Shown here: piece after piece, positions 1-8,972 of the stretch | How the letters are laid out: each line of letters begins with the position of its first letter | Numbering within the stretch: position 1 is the first letter of the stretch | Assembly (NCBI GenBank): GCA_040003315.1 | Contig: JBDUCU010000020.1 | Location: 1-31,680 of the forward strand | From: JACCZX01 sp040003315 | GTDB taxonomy: Bacteria > Pseudomonadota > Gammaproteobacteria > Burkholderiales > Burkholderiaceae_F | Direction of reading: 5' to 3' | Length of the DNA stretch: 31,680 nucleotides | Notes under the pieces: model-generated | What the model was told of the DNA's origin: nothing | Seen by the model: only the letters and a program-made list of their open reading frames with translations | Databases searched by the model: none | Position numbers and translations under genes: made by a program

Positions 1-610
1 GCACCGGATTGTTCTTGGTGCGGCGCTGCAGAATCTGAATCGTGCGGCGGATCTCGTCGTCGCGCCCGATCACCGGATCGAGCTTGCCCTGCTGCGCGCG
101 CTCGGTCAGATCGATCGTGTACTTGGTGAGCGCTTCGCGCTGGCCTTCGGCTTCCGCGCTATCGACCTGATGGCCGCCGCGCACCGCGTCGATTGCTGCT
201 TCCAGTGATTTCTTCGTCAATCCGTGTTCGCGCGCGAGACGGCCGAGTTCGTTCTTGTCGTCCGCCGCGGCGAGCAGGAACATCTCGCTCGCGATGAAGC
301 TGTCGCCGCGCCGCTGCGCCTCCTTGTCGGTGGCGTTCAGCAGCGCATTCAGTTCGCGGCCGATCTGCACCTGGCCGTCGCCGCCCTGCACTTGCGGCAG
401 GCGCTTCACGGCGCCGTCGAGTGTCTGAGTCAGGGCTGCCACGTTGACACCGGCCCGTTGCAACAAAGACCGTGCGCCGGCATCGCTTTGCCGCAGCATC
501 GCCAGCAGCACATGCGTCGGATCGATGTACGAATTGTCGTGTCCGACAGCGATCGACTGCGCATCGGCCAGGGCTTCCTGAAATTTTGTCGTGAGCTTTT
601 CGAGTCGCAT
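1..610 (-). CDS. clpB: ClpB disaggregase, N-terminal part (runs off window)
   Basis: This is the first 203 codons of the ClpB/Hsp104 AAA+ chaperone, which with DnaK rescues aggregated proteins in the cytoplasm. The reading frame opens with ATG at 610 (MRLEKLTTKFQEAL) and stays open to the window edge. It covers the Clp_N repeat domain (about residues 5-145, including the segment YIDPTHVLLAML), the linker (EALTKYTIDLTERA) and the start of the first nucleotide-binding domain (GKLDPVIGRDDEIRR, then RRTKNNPV). The Walker A motif should follow directly off the left edge. The gene diverges from tamA, and its upstream region carries a sigma-32-like promoter. Identity is very clear; only completeness cannot be judged. 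Confidence 0.96.
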   Translation of the reverse strand, partial: MRLEKLTTKFQEALADAQSIAVGHDNSYIDPTHVLLAMLRQSDAGARSLLQRAGVNVAALTQTLDGAVKRLPQVQGGDGQVQIGRELNALLNATDKEAQRRGDSFIASEMFLLAAADDKNELGRLAREHGLTKKSLEAAIDAVRGGHQVDSAEAEGQREALTKYTIDLTERAQQGKLDPVIGRDDEIRRTIQILQRRTKNNPV

Positions 611-645
611 CGTGGTAGCAGGAATTTGAATATTGCCTCACGCAC

Positions 646-675
646 ATTTTGGGCCAGCGCCCTGCGAATCAAGGG
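646..675 (-). promoter_or_regulatory. Sigma-32-like heat-shock promoter of clpB
   Basis: Read on the minus strand, this stretch has CCCTTGAT as a -35 element (668-675) and CCCAAAAT as a -10 element (646-653), 14 bases apart. This resembles the RpoH consensus CTTGAA-N13/14-CCCCAT-T. It lies 36 bases upstream of the clpB ATG. Heat-shock control of clpB by RpoH is established in proteobacteria; the assignment here rests on motif match and position only. Confidence 0.6.
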
Positions 676-744
676 AGTTACCGGCAAAGCTCACTCGCTT
701 TGCTAGCATCGGCAACGCTCCCTGCCGGCCGCTGATGGTCCATC

Positions 745-2517
745 GTGTACCGCCGTCTCTCGGCCGCTCTTTTGGCCATTCATCTCGCCTGCCCGTTGAT
801 CGCTGCGGCGCAAGAGGGGCAACCAATCGTGGTGCCCGGAACCGCACTGCCTGCGCCTCTCGCAGGACTGGTTAGCGACACGTTGAAGCGCTTTACGATT
901 GGTCCAGAAGCTGATGAGGCTGACGAGGAACGGGAACTTCGTCGTGCAGAGCGCGCCGTGCAAGAAGTCCTGGCGACCGAAGGCTATTTCGAGCCTGTGC
1001 TGCGATTCGAGCCTGTGGCTGCTCCCGGGACTGGCGGCGCCCGCTACCGTTTGATCGTCGAGCTGGGTCGGAGGACGCTCGTCGGAGCGCTGGATCTCAA
1101 ATTAACGGGCGCGCTCGCCGAAGCCCGCTTTCAGGATCGGGCGGCGGCGTTGCGCGCAGCGTGGCCGCTGCCGCTTGGCGCGCCGTTCCGCTCGCCGCAG
1201 TGGGAGAGCGCTAAAACGCAAACGCTCGCCGCTGTTCAGGCGCGCGACTTCGCCGGAGCTCGGCTGGTCTCGTCGATCGCGACGGTAAATGCTGACGATG
1301 CAACGGCCACGCTAACCATCGAGATTGACAGCGGGCCCGCCTACACGGTGGGCGAATTGCAAATCACCGGTCTCGAGCGTTACGACCCGAAGCTCGTGCA
1401 GCGTTACAACGCGTTCCGGGTGGGCGAGCGCTACGATCGCCAGAAGTTGATCGAGTTTCAGCAAGCGCTGGAAGACACGCCCTATTTTTCATCGGTGCTC
1501 GTGTCGCTGCAGCTCGATCCGGCTCATCCGGACAACGCTGCGCTGCGTGTCGCCCTGCGCGAGTCGCGCACGAAACGGGTCAGCGTCGGCATTGGCGTTG
1601 CGTCGAACACCGGTGCCCATATCGAGCTGGCTTATCGCCAGTCTCTGGTCTTCGGAAATCCCTACTCGCTGCAAACCGGCGCCCGCCTCGACCAGACCGG
1701 CGGCTTTGGGTACGTCGATCTGCTGCTGCCGCCGAAGCCGAACGGCGCGCGTGACAGTGTGGGTGCCTTGGTCGAAGACGCAGACATCCAGGACCTGAAA
1801 GTTCAACGCTGGAGCGTCGGCGCGTCGCGGGCGCAGCTACGCGGAGCCCGCACCGCGCGGCACATCGACACGAAATGGAACGTCAACTTCGAGCACGAGG
1901 AGCGCAAAACGCCGCTCGACCCGCTGATCACGCTCAACACTCTGTCGACTACGTACACCTGGATCCGTCGCGACGTTGACGAGATCATCAACCCGCGGCG
2001 CGGAAATGTGATCGAAGTCGAAGGCACCCTGGGCGCCAGTGGCGTCAATTTCAACAAGTTCTTCCAGCGCGGCTTTGGCCGCATCTCGCAGTACTTTCCG
2101 ATCGGACAGCGCGATGTGCTGATTTTGCGCAGTGAACTCGGCGGCGTGAATGTCGATACCGCCGACGTCGTTCCGACCCGCTTTCTGTTTCGCACCGGCG
2201 GTTCGACCACGGTGCGCGGCTATGAGTTCGAGAGTCTCGGCGTCAAGCGCGGCGGCGCAACGGTCGGCGGACGCGCACTAGCGATCGGTTCCGTCGAGTA
2301 CGTCCATTGGCTGCAACGATGGGACGGCAACTGGGGGGTCGCCGGTTTCGTCGATGTTGGCGATGCTGCGGATTCCTTCAAGGCCCTCGATGCTGCCGTC
2401 GGCGTCGGCGTGGGCGTTCGCTGGCGCACTTTGGCTGGACCCCTTGCAGTGGATCTGGCCTACGGAGAGCGCGAAAAAAAGTTTCGAGTGCACTTCTCGG
2501 TGGCCATTGCGTTTTGA
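745..2517 (+). CDS. tamA: TamA, BamA-family outer-membrane assembly protein
   Basis: A 590-residue Omp85-family protein that works with TamB in inserting autotransporters and other beta-barrel proteins into the outer membrane. The start used is GTG at 745, which gives a clean signal peptide (hydrophobic residues 6-20, cleavage likely after the AAA before QEG). POTRA-like segments follow (about residues 30-270), for example the AYTVGELQITGLERYD stretch that opens the last POTRA domain. The C-terminal half is the beta-barrel, with the typical RTGGSTTVRGYEFESLG loop region (about residue 480) and a terminal strand ending in phenylalanine (VHFSVAIAF). Length fits the family. tamB starts 37 bases after the stop, so the two form an operon. 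No obvious ribosome binding site precedes the GTG. Confidence 0.93.
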   Translation: MYRRLSAALLAIHLACPLIAAAQEGQPIVVPGTALPAPLAGLVSDTLKRFTIGPEADEADEERELRRAERAVQEVLATEGYFEPVLRFEPVAAPGTGGARYRLIVELGRRTLVGALDLKLTGALAEARFQDRAAALRAAWPLPLGAPFRSPQWESAKTQTLAAVQARDFAGARLVSSIATVNADDATATLTIEIDSGPAYTVGELQITGLERYDPKLVQRYNAFRVGERYDRQKLIEFQQALEDTPYFSSVLVSLQLDPAHPDNAALRVALRESRTKRVSVGIGVASNTGAHIELAYRQSLVFGNPYSLQTGARLDQTGGFGYVDLLLPPKPNGARDSVGALVEDADIQDLKVQRWSVGASRAQLRGARTARHIDTKWNVNFEHEERKTPLDPLITLNTLSTTYTWIRRDVDEIINPRRGNVIEVEGTLGASGVNFNKFFQRGFGRISQYFPIGQRDVLILRSELGGVNVDTADVVPTRFLFRTGGSTTVRGYEFESLGVKRGGATVGGRALAIGSVEYVHWLQRWDGNWGVAGFVDVGDAADSFKALDAAVGVGVGVRWRTLAGPLAVDLAYGEREKKFRVHFSVAIAF

Positions 2518-2554
2518 CAGAACCGCCCGCAACCCGCAGCCGAGTATTCCAGTC

Positions 2555-5500
2555 ATGAACGTACCTAACACCGCGCCTTCGCGCCGCTCGCGCTGGCTCA
2601 GGCCCCTGCTTGGAACGGTGGTCGGCGCATGCGCAGTCAGTCTGCTGGCGTATGCGGCGCTCTGGTGGATGTACACCACCAGCAGTGGACTGCAATTTGT
2701 CGTACTGCTCACTTCGCGCCTGAATGCGCCTGTCGTGCTGCGAGACGTGTCGGGGTCGTTGCGCGATGGTTTCACGGCGGGCAACCTGACCGCATCAGGC
2801 CCCACCTGGTCGCTGCAGGCGGCCGATCTGGCAGTCGAGCCTCAGGCGTTGCAGTGGCGGCATCGCGTGTTCGACTTCTCGCACGTCACCGCGCGTACGG
2901 TGACGCTCGACTGGGTGCCGAGCGACAAGCCGCCCGAGCCTCCGATCTCGCTTGCGCTGCCGCTCGGTTTGCGGATTCGAAACTTGTCGATCGGCGAAGT
3001 GCGTTTCGGCGTACGCGGCGCGACACCGACGGTGATCGGCAACGTCGCCGCAGCGCTTCAGATGAACGCCGATGAAATCATCATTGAGCGTGCGGCGCTT
3101 CAACACGGGCCGAGCCGTGTCACGCTAAATGGCCGAATCGACGCGCGCAGTCCGTTTGCCTTGCGTGCGAACGCGCAGATCGCCTCGAGTCTGCGCGAGC
3201 ACGATGTCAACGCAAACCTGAGTGCTGGCGGCACGCTGCTCGACGCCATCATCGACATCAATGCTGACAGCACCGACGCGCGCGGAGTGGCCACCGTACG
3301 CGTGACGCCGTTTGCGCGGGTGCCACTTTCGAAGCTCACCGCCGACATCGCGCATTTCAATCCCGCCGCATGGATCGCCAACACGCCTGCAATGCGACTG
3401 CGCGGCCACGCCGATCTACAGCCGCTCTCCGGCGCCGCCGGCTTCAGCATCGCGGGGCCATTTTCCATCGAGAACCTCGACCCCGGACCGCTCGACAAGC
3501 AACGGCTGCCGATCCGTCTGGCGCGCGGTACCTTGACATGGTCGTCCGACGAGCTGGCACTGGTGTTGCCGCGCGTGGAAGGTTCCCGTGGAGTGGCCAG
3601 CGGAGAGTTGACGTGGGCGAGCGCAAAGGGCGTCGATGCGCAACTCTCACTGGGCGAGATCGACCTCTCAACGATCCATTCGAGTGCAGCTCCAACGCGC
3701 ATCGACGGTACGCTGCATTACTCGCTGCTGAACCAGACGCAACGCTTCATCGGTGCGCTGCGCACCGCTGGGATCGTGGCGCCCAGATCGGCGGGCACCG
3801 CGCCGGGCAAAGGCAAGCCGATCCCGCTCGCCGCTGATTTCAATCTGACACTGCGTGATCAGGTACTGGATATCGAAACCGCGCGACTGCGCGTGGCCGA
3901 CGGGCAGGCGGAACTTGCAGGGCGCGTCGAGCTGCGCGGCGAATATGCGGCGCGCATCAAAGGCACATTCGATCAGCTCGACCTTGCGCAGCTGGTCAAC
4001 GGCCTCGATACACGTCTCAACGGCAGCGTCGACCTGGATGCTCACTTTCGACCAACGATGGTCGGCCGCGCAGCGATTGCGCTGGCCGGAAGCCGGCTGA
4101 TGGGCCGTGCGCTGGAAGGCCGCGCCACGATCGAGCTCGCCGATCAACGCGTCGATGTCGATATCAATGTCGCTTCGCAGTCAGCGCGGCTGTCCGCTCG
4201 TGGCGGGTTAGGCGCAGGACGCGAGCTGACGTTTGATCTGACCGCTCCGCAACTGTCCGAGCTGGTGCCCAGGACGTCGGGCAGCGTCACGGCGCATGGA
4301 ACCGTTCGCGGCGACTTCTCGGCCCCGCAGTTCCAGGTGCAGGCAACCGCGAGCGATCTGAAATTTGCGAACGGGCAGACCATCGATAGCGCAACGGCAA
4401 CGGTTTCTGCAGGCACCTCTGCCACGGCGCCACTTGAGCTCGTCGTCAAGTTGAACGGACACCGGGCGCCCGATGCGAATGCGTCGCTTGCAAGTGCAAC
4501 GCTGACCGGCCACGGCACAACGTCTGATCACACTCTCGAGCTCATCGGGACGACGTTGTCACAGCAGCCGGTGCGCATCGTTGCGAGCGGGGGCTGGCAC
4601 GCCGCTGCGGGTCAAGACAGTGCGTGGAAGGGAACATTGGTAGCGGCCGAAAGCGGCAAGCCTCTCGATCTGAAGTTGCTTGAACCCGCAACCCTGGTTG
4701 TGGCGCCGCGTTCGTTGCTGCTAGGTCCGGCCCGGTTCGAAGCGCGCCGCACTCAATTCAGCGCAGTCGAATTGCAGCGAACCCAGGGGCGCTGGCGCAC
4801 TGTTGGCAACTTCGACAGCTTCACGCCTCAGGCTCTCGATTCGAGTGTGAGCGCGCCGCGGCGAGTGGTTCGGACCGGGGCCGGCGGCCGCGTTCCATTG
4901 ACGCTGCGCGGCCGCTGGGATCTCGAGCTCGGTGATGCCTTGACCGGAGTCATCGTGACAGAGCGCACTGGCGGCGACATCTACGGCGGCATCGACGCGC
5001 TGAATCCGGTCGGCATCAGCGATCTGGGAGCCGCGCTGAGTGTCGTTAACAATCGTGTCACCGGTACGGCTTACGTGCGCGGCAAACAGCTCGGTCGCCT
5101 CGATGCCGTCATCGATGCGTATGTCGACACCAGCGGCGCGGTGCAACTGGCCCGCGATCGCCCGTTTCGAGTCGACATCGACGCCGTGTTGCCCGACCTC
5201 AGCTGGATCGGCCCGCTATTCAGTGACAGCGTGCAATTCGAAGGCTCGGGCAGCATCAAGACCACGATATCGGGCACGCCTGCCGATCCCACTGCGACTG
5301 GGCCGATTCGCGCCAGTGGGCTGCGCATTGCATACGTCGAACAGGGCCTGCGCCTTGAAGACGGCACGCTCGATGCATACCTCGAGGACGGTGTGCTGGT
5401 GGTCAATCAACTGCTGTTTGCAGGGTCGCCGAGAGTGGCGCCCGATGATAAGCGTGCCGCGGAGTCGCTGCGCTTCGACACCCCGGGGCGGCTGCGCGCC

Positions 5501-6538
5501 GAAGCACGCATCGCGTTGCGCACATTGACCGGCAGCGTGGGAATTCAAGCAGACCGTTTGCCAGTGCTGCAGCGTCGCGACCGTTGGATGGTCGTAACAG
5601 GCGAAGGTGGAATCACGCTCGCGCCACAGCGCGCCGAGCTCTACGCGAAGCTGCAAGTCGATGGCGCGTTTATCGACTTCTCCCGGCTCAGGGGCGCGCG
5701 CGCGTTGCCCAGCGATGTTGTCGTCGTGCGTGCACAGCAACCCGGCAAGGCCGATGCGCCGATCGGCGAAGTCACGCTGGACATTCGCGGCAATCTCGGG
5801 CCGCGCTTTTACATCCGCGGTGCGGGCTTGGACGCACGGCTCGAGGGTGCGCTCGATATATCGGGCCGACCCGGTCAGTTGCTCGCCGAAGGCAATGTGC
5901 GCACGCGCGGCGGCACGTACCAAGGATATGGCCAGCGGCTGCAGATCGAGCGCGGCATTCTGACGTTTCAGGGCCCGGTGGAAAATCCCGCGCTCAATGT
6001 GCTTGCGTTGCGAACCGGATTGCCGGTCGAGGTGGGCGTCTCGATCGGCGGCACCGCAGCGCGGCCGATCGTCCGGCTTTATTCGGATCCGTCGATGAGC
6101 GATGCCGAGAAACTCAACTGGCTGGTTCTCGGCCGCCCACCCGGCGCATCGGGCGAAGGCGGCCAGGAGCGCGCTCTACTCGCGGCGGCGGCGAGCGCAC
6201 TGTTTGCCGGCCAGGGCGACAACGCAAGCAGCAGTGTGATGCGTTCGCTGGGGATCGACGACATCAGCTTGCGCCCCGGTCAGGACAGCTCATCGATCCT
6301 GCCGCGTGAAACGGTCGCCGGGACTTTGCGCAGCACGACGGGCGCCACCGCCGCTACCGACTTCGTCGCAATCGGCAAGCGGCTGAACGATGACTTGTAT
6401 TTGACCTTCGAGCAGGCGATCTCGGGCGCTGCAACCTACGTCGCGCTGAACTATCAACTCAGTCGGCGGCTGTCGCTGATCGGGCGCGCCGGCACTACAA
6501 CGGCGCTCGATCTGGTGTATTCCATCGCATTCGACTAG
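2555..6538 (+). CDS. tamB: TamB, translocation and assembly module inner-membrane protein
   Basis: A 1327-residue protein of the TamB/AsmA-like group. TamB is anchored in the inner membrane, spans the periplasm as a long beta-taco groove and binds TamA; the family is also implicated in phospholipid transport. The start chosen is ATG at 2555, which places a single transmembrane anchor near the N-terminus (about residues 17-37, LLGTVVGACAVSLLAYAAL). The frame is open further upstream, but that part overlaps tamA and is not needed. The middle is low-complexity beta-rich repeat. The last 350 residues are the conserved TamB C-terminal domain, including LNWLVLGRPPG and a final segment rich in YVALNYQLSRRLSLIG. 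It converges with moaE with only six bases between the stop codons. Confidence 0.93.
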   Translation: MNVPNTAPSRRSRWLRPLLGTVVGACAVSLLAYAALWWMYTTSSGLQFVVLLTSRLNAPVVLRDVSGSLRDGFTAGNLTASGPTWSLQAADLAVEPQALQWRHRVFDFSHVTARTVTLDWVPSDKPPEPPISLALPLGLRIRNLSIGEVRFGVRGATPTVIGNVAAALQMNADEIIIERAALQHGPSRVTLNGRIDARSPFALRANAQIASSLREHDVNANLSAGGTLLDAIIDINADSTDARGVATVRVTPFARVPLSKLTADIAHFNPAAWIANTPAMRLRGHADLQPLSGAAGFSIAGPFSIENLDPGPLDKQRLPIRLARGTLTWSSDELALVLPRVEGSRGVASGELTWASAKGVDAQLSLGEIDLSTIHSSAAPTRIDGTLHYSLLNQTQRFIGALRTAGIVAPRSAGTAPGKGKPIPLAADFNLTLRDQVLDIETARLRVADGQAELAGRVELRGEYAARIKGTFDQLDLAQLVNGLDTRLNGSVDLDAHFRPTMVGRAAIALAGSRLMGRALEGRATIELADQRVDVDINVASQSARLSARGGLGAGRELTFDLTAPQLSELVPRTSGSVTAHGTVRGDFSAPQFQVQATASDLKFANGQTIDSATATVSAGTSATAPLELVVKLNGHRAPDANASLASATLTGHGTTSDHTLELIGTTLSQQPVRIVASGGWHAAAGQDSAWKGTLVAAESGKPLDLKLLEPATLVVAPRSLLLGPARFEARRTQFSAVELQRTQGRWRTVGNFDSFTPQALDSSVSAPRRVVRTGAGGRVPLTLRGRWDLELGDALTGVIVTERTGGDIYGGIDALNPVGISDLGAALSVVNNRVTGTAYVRGKQLGRLDAVIDAYVDTSGAVQLARDRPFRVDIDAVLPDLSWIGPLFSDSVQFEGSGSIKTTISGTPADPTATGPIRASGLRIAYVEQGLRLEDGTLDAYLEDGVLVVNQLLFAGSPRVAPDDKRAAESLRFDTPGRLRAEARIALRTLTGSVGIQADRLPVLQRRDRWMVVTGEGGITLAPQRAELYAKLQVDGAFIDFSRLRGARALPSDVVVVRAQQPGKADAPIGEVTLDIRGNLGPRFYIRGAGLDARLEGALDISGRPGQLLAEGNVRTRGGTYQGYGQRLQIERGILTFQGPVENPALNVLALRTGLPVEVGVSIGGTAARPIVRLYSDPSMSDAEKLNWLVLGRPPGASGEGGQERALLAAAASALFAGQGDNASSSVMRSLGIDDISLRPGQDSSSILPRETVAGTLRSTTGATAATDFVAIGKRLNDDLYLTFEQAISGAATYVALNYQLSRRLSLIGRAGTTTALDLVYSIAFD

Positions 6539-6544
6539 TTGCTG

Positions 6545-6997
6545 TCACGCTTTCCAGCGCTCGCGCGCAGTAGTGTCGCTGTCGCGCGCGTCGACCCATC
6601 TTGCGCCGTCTGGGGTGACTTCCTTTTTCCAGAACGGAGCTTCGGTCTTCAGATAATCCATCACGAACCGACACGCCTCGAACGCATCGCCGCGGTGCGA
6701 GCTTGTTGTGACCACCAGCACGATCGGGTCGGTGGGCACAAGTGTGCCAACCCGATGAACGATCAGCACGTCGAACAGCTTCCAGCGCGCCTTCGCCTGT
6801 TCGGCAATCGATGCCAGCGCTTTCTCCGTCATCGCTGGATAGTGCTCGAGCGTAATCGAACCAACATTTGCGCCTTCATTCAGGTCGCGCACGATTCCAA
6901 TGAAGCTTGCAACCGCGCCGATTCCTGCATTGCCGGCGCGAAGTCGCGCGATCTCGCCGCTGACGTCGAAGTCCTCGTGTTGTACGCGTATCGACAT
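6545..6997 (-). CDS. moaE: Molybdopterin synthase catalytic subunit MoaE
   Basis: The 150-residue large subunit of molybdopterin synthase, which converts precursor Z (cPMP) to molybdopterin using the thiocarboxylate carried by MoaD. Family hallmarks are visible: GAVASFIGIVRDLN near residue 28, HYPAM near 52, the VVTTSSHRGDAFEACRFVMD stretch near 95-114 and the active-site lysine region KTEAPFWKKE (117-126). It starts with ATG immediately after the moaD stop codon; the ribosome binding site GGAGGG lies within the last codons of moaD, so the subunits are translationally linked. It is the last gene of the alaC-to-moaE operon. Confidence 0.96.
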   Translation of the reverse strand: MSIRVQHEDFDVSGEIARLRAGNAGIGAVASFIGIVRDLNEGANVGSITLEHYPAMTEKALASIAEQAKARWKLFDVLIVHRVGTLVPTDPIVLVVTTSSHRGDAFEACRFVMDYLKTEAPFWKKEVTPDGARWVDARDSDTTARERWKA

Positions 6998-7255
6998 CTA
7001 CCCTCCGGTCACCGGCGGAAAAAACGCCACCTCGGCACCTTCATGCAACGGGTGCTCCTCGCTGACCATCGACTGATCGACCGCGGCGCGAACACGCCGA
7101 CCTTCGGCAAAGGAATCGGTCCACGCCGGCCCTCGCTGCGCCAGCCAGCTGCGCAATTGCGCCACGTTGCGAACGTGAGCGGGCGCCTCGAGCATTTCGG
7201 TGGCAAGGCCAATACCCTCGCGCACCGAAGCAAAATAGAGCATATGCAGCTTCAT
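6998..7255 (-). CDS. moaD: Molybdopterin synthase sulfur carrier subunit MoaD
   Basis: The 85-residue ubiquitin-like small subunit of molybdopterin synthase. It ends in the required Gly-Gly (FFPPVTGG), the site of adenylation and thiocarboxylation by MoeB. The fold signature EGAEVAFFPPVTGG is typical. Its ATG overlaps the moeA stop codon (ATGA, four bases), and the moaE start follows directly after its own stop, so the three genes form a tightly coupled unit. No moeB or moaABC is in the window. Confidence 0.95.
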   Translation of the reverse strand: MKLHMLYFASVREGIGLATEMLEAPAHVRNVAQLRSWLAQRGPAWTDSFAEGRRVRAAVDQSMVSEEHPLHEGAEVAFFPPVTGG

Positions 7256-8484
7256 GTCGACAGCTCCGCGAGCGGCAGGAACTTGACGATGTCGCCGGTG
7301 CGTATCGCGTGCTCCGATGGATTGTCGATCAGCCCGTCAGCCCAGACGATCGAAGTCAGCACCGATGAGTTTTGATTCGGAAAGATATCCAGGCCACTGC
7401 GTTCGTTGATTCGCGCACGCAGAAACTCGCGGCGGCGGCTCTTCTCGGGCCAATCAAAGTCAGCACGTAACGAAAGGCTGCGCGGCGGTTCGACCCTGCC
7501 CTGTCGCCGCAGGATAAATGGGCGCGCAAACAGCACGAACGTGACGAAGCTCGACACCGGATTGCCTGGCAGCCCGATAAACGGTACCTCGCGCACCGAG
7601 CCAAACGCCAGCGGCTTGCCTGGCTTCATCGCGATCTGCCAGAGATCCAGTCTGCCTTCGGCCAGCACCGCAGGTTTGACATGATCCTCCTCACCCACCG
7701 ATACACCGCCCGATGAAATGATCAGATCGGAGTTCGCCGCTGCGCGTGCTAACGCATCGCGCGTTCGCTGCAGATCGTCGGGCACGATGCCGAGGTCGCG
7801 CACCTCACATCCAAGCGACTCGAGAAGTCCTCGCAGCATGAACCGGTTCGAGTTGTAGATCTGGCCCGGCGCCAGACGCTCGCCCGGCATCACCAGCTCG
7901 TCGCCGGTAAACAATGTCGCCACGCGCAGTCGCCGATGGACCGATAAGCGCGCAGCGCCGACCGATGCGGCGAGCGCACAGTGCTGCGGTTTCAGGCGCA
8001 CACCCGGGTGCAAAACCACCTGACCGCGCTCGATGTCGATGCCCGCTTTGCGGATCGCATCGCCACGGCCAGGACGTTCGTTCAGCGTAACCTGGTCGCC
8101 GATGATGTCGCATCGTTCCTGCATGATCACGGCATCGGCACCGGCCGGTATCGGTGCCCCGGTGAAAATGCGCGCGGCGGTTCCCGGCTCCAACGCGACG
8201 CCGACCTGGCCCGCGGCAATCCGCTGGCTGATGTGCAGCGTGGTCGGTGTAGCCGGAACATCGAGCGTTCGGACGGCAAAGCCGTCCATCTGCGAGTTGT
8301 CGAGCGGCGGAACATCGACGGAGGAAACGATTGCGGTGGCCAATACTCGGCCCGCAGCCTGGATCGTTTCGACCGATTCAATATCCGGCACCGGCGGCGC
8401 GGCTGCGAGCAGCTTCTCGAGTGCTTGTTCGACGGACAGCAATGGGTCAGACGCGGGGCGCCGGTAACCGAAGAAAGCGAGCAA
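7252..8484 (-). CDS. moeA: Molybdopterin molybdenumtransferase MoeA
   Basis: A 410-residue MoeA/Gephyrin-E protein that inserts molybdenum into adenylylated molybdopterin. Seen in order: the N-terminal helix (LLSVEQALEKLLAA), the DVPPLDNSQMDGFAVR motif at about residues 57-72, the MoCF-binding domain with SSGGVSVGEEDHV at about 255-267, the KPGKPLAFG and GLPGNPVSSFVTF motifs, and a C-terminal beta-barrel (domain IV). Length is normal. The ATG at 8484 overlaps the end of mobB by 38 bases; a TTG a little downstream (at LLSVEQAL) would shorten the overlap and is a possible alternative start. It overlaps moaD by four bases. Confidence 0.95.
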   Translation of the reverse strand: MLAFFGYRRPASDPLLSVEQALEKLLAAAPPVPDIESVETIQAAGRVLATAIVSSVDVPPLDNSQMDGFAVRTLDVPATPTTLHISQRIAAGQVGVALEPGTAARIFTGAPIPAGADAVIMQERCDIIGDQVTLNERPGRGDAIRKAGIDIERGQVVLHPGVRLKPQHCALAASVGAARLSVHRRLRVATLFTGDELVMPGERLAPGQIYNSNRFMLRGLLESLGCEVRDLGIVPDDLQRTRDALARAAANSDLIISSGGVSVGEEDHVKPAVLAEGRLDLWQIAMKPGKPLAFGSVREVPFIGLPGNPVSSFVTFVLFARPFILRRQGRVEPPRSLSLRADFDWPEKSRRREFLRARINERSGLDIFPNQNSSVLTSIVWADGLIDNPSEHAIRTGDIVKFLPLAELST

Positions 8485-8965
8485 TAAACGCCGCTATTTT
8501 AGCGGGGTCGTTGAGGTCGAGCACCGGCAGCGCTGTGTCTACCGGATGATCGACCGCCAGCGCAACAACATTTGCAGCGTGGGGGAAAATCGGTGGCTCC
8601 AGCGCAGGTTGATCGTCGCGCAAGCGCCGCACCTCGATGCGTGGAATATCGCCTTCGCTTTTGAATCCTTCGACGATGACCAGATCGCAGGGCTCGAGCT
8701 GGTCCAGCAACTCGCTGAGCGTTGCCGACCGCTGCGGTGTTTCAGTCAACAGCGCCCACCGCGCCGCAGTTGCGATCAACACCTGTCCGGCGCCCGCGTC
8801 GCGGTAGCGAAACGAGTCCTTGCCGGGGCGGTCCATGTCGAATCCGTGATGTGCATTCTTGATGGCCGACACACGGAGGCCGCATGCGCGGAAAATCGGG
8901 ATCAGCTTTTCGATCAGCGTGGTCTTGCCGCTGTTCGAATAGCCGATAAAGCCGATTGCCTTCAC
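8447..8965 (-). CDS. mobB: Molybdopterin-guanine dinucleotide biosynthesis GTPase MobB
   Basis: A 172-residue P-loop protein associated with molybdenum cofactor guanylylation by MobA. The start is the GTG at 8965 (MKAIGFIGYSNSGKTT), seven bases after the thrC stop; upstream codons in the same frame lie inside thrC and are not family sequence. The Walker A motif GYSNSGKT is at residues 8-15. Other family marks are HHGFDMDRPGKDSFRYRDAGA and CDLVIVEGFK (about residue 95). No mobA is adjacent. The 3' end overlaps moeA by 38 bases. The GTG has no strong ribosome binding site, so translation probably depends on coupling to thrC. Confidence 0.92.
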   Translation of the reverse strand: MKAIGFIGYSNSGKTTLIEKLIPIFRACGLRVSAIKNAHHGFDMDRPGKDSFRYRDAGAGQVLIATAARWALLTETPQRSATLSELLDQLEPCDLVIVEGFKSEGDIPRIEVRRLRDDQPALEPPIFPHAANVVALAVDHPVDTALPVLDLNDPAKIAAFIARFLRLPAPRV

Positions 8966-8972
8966 GACGGTT

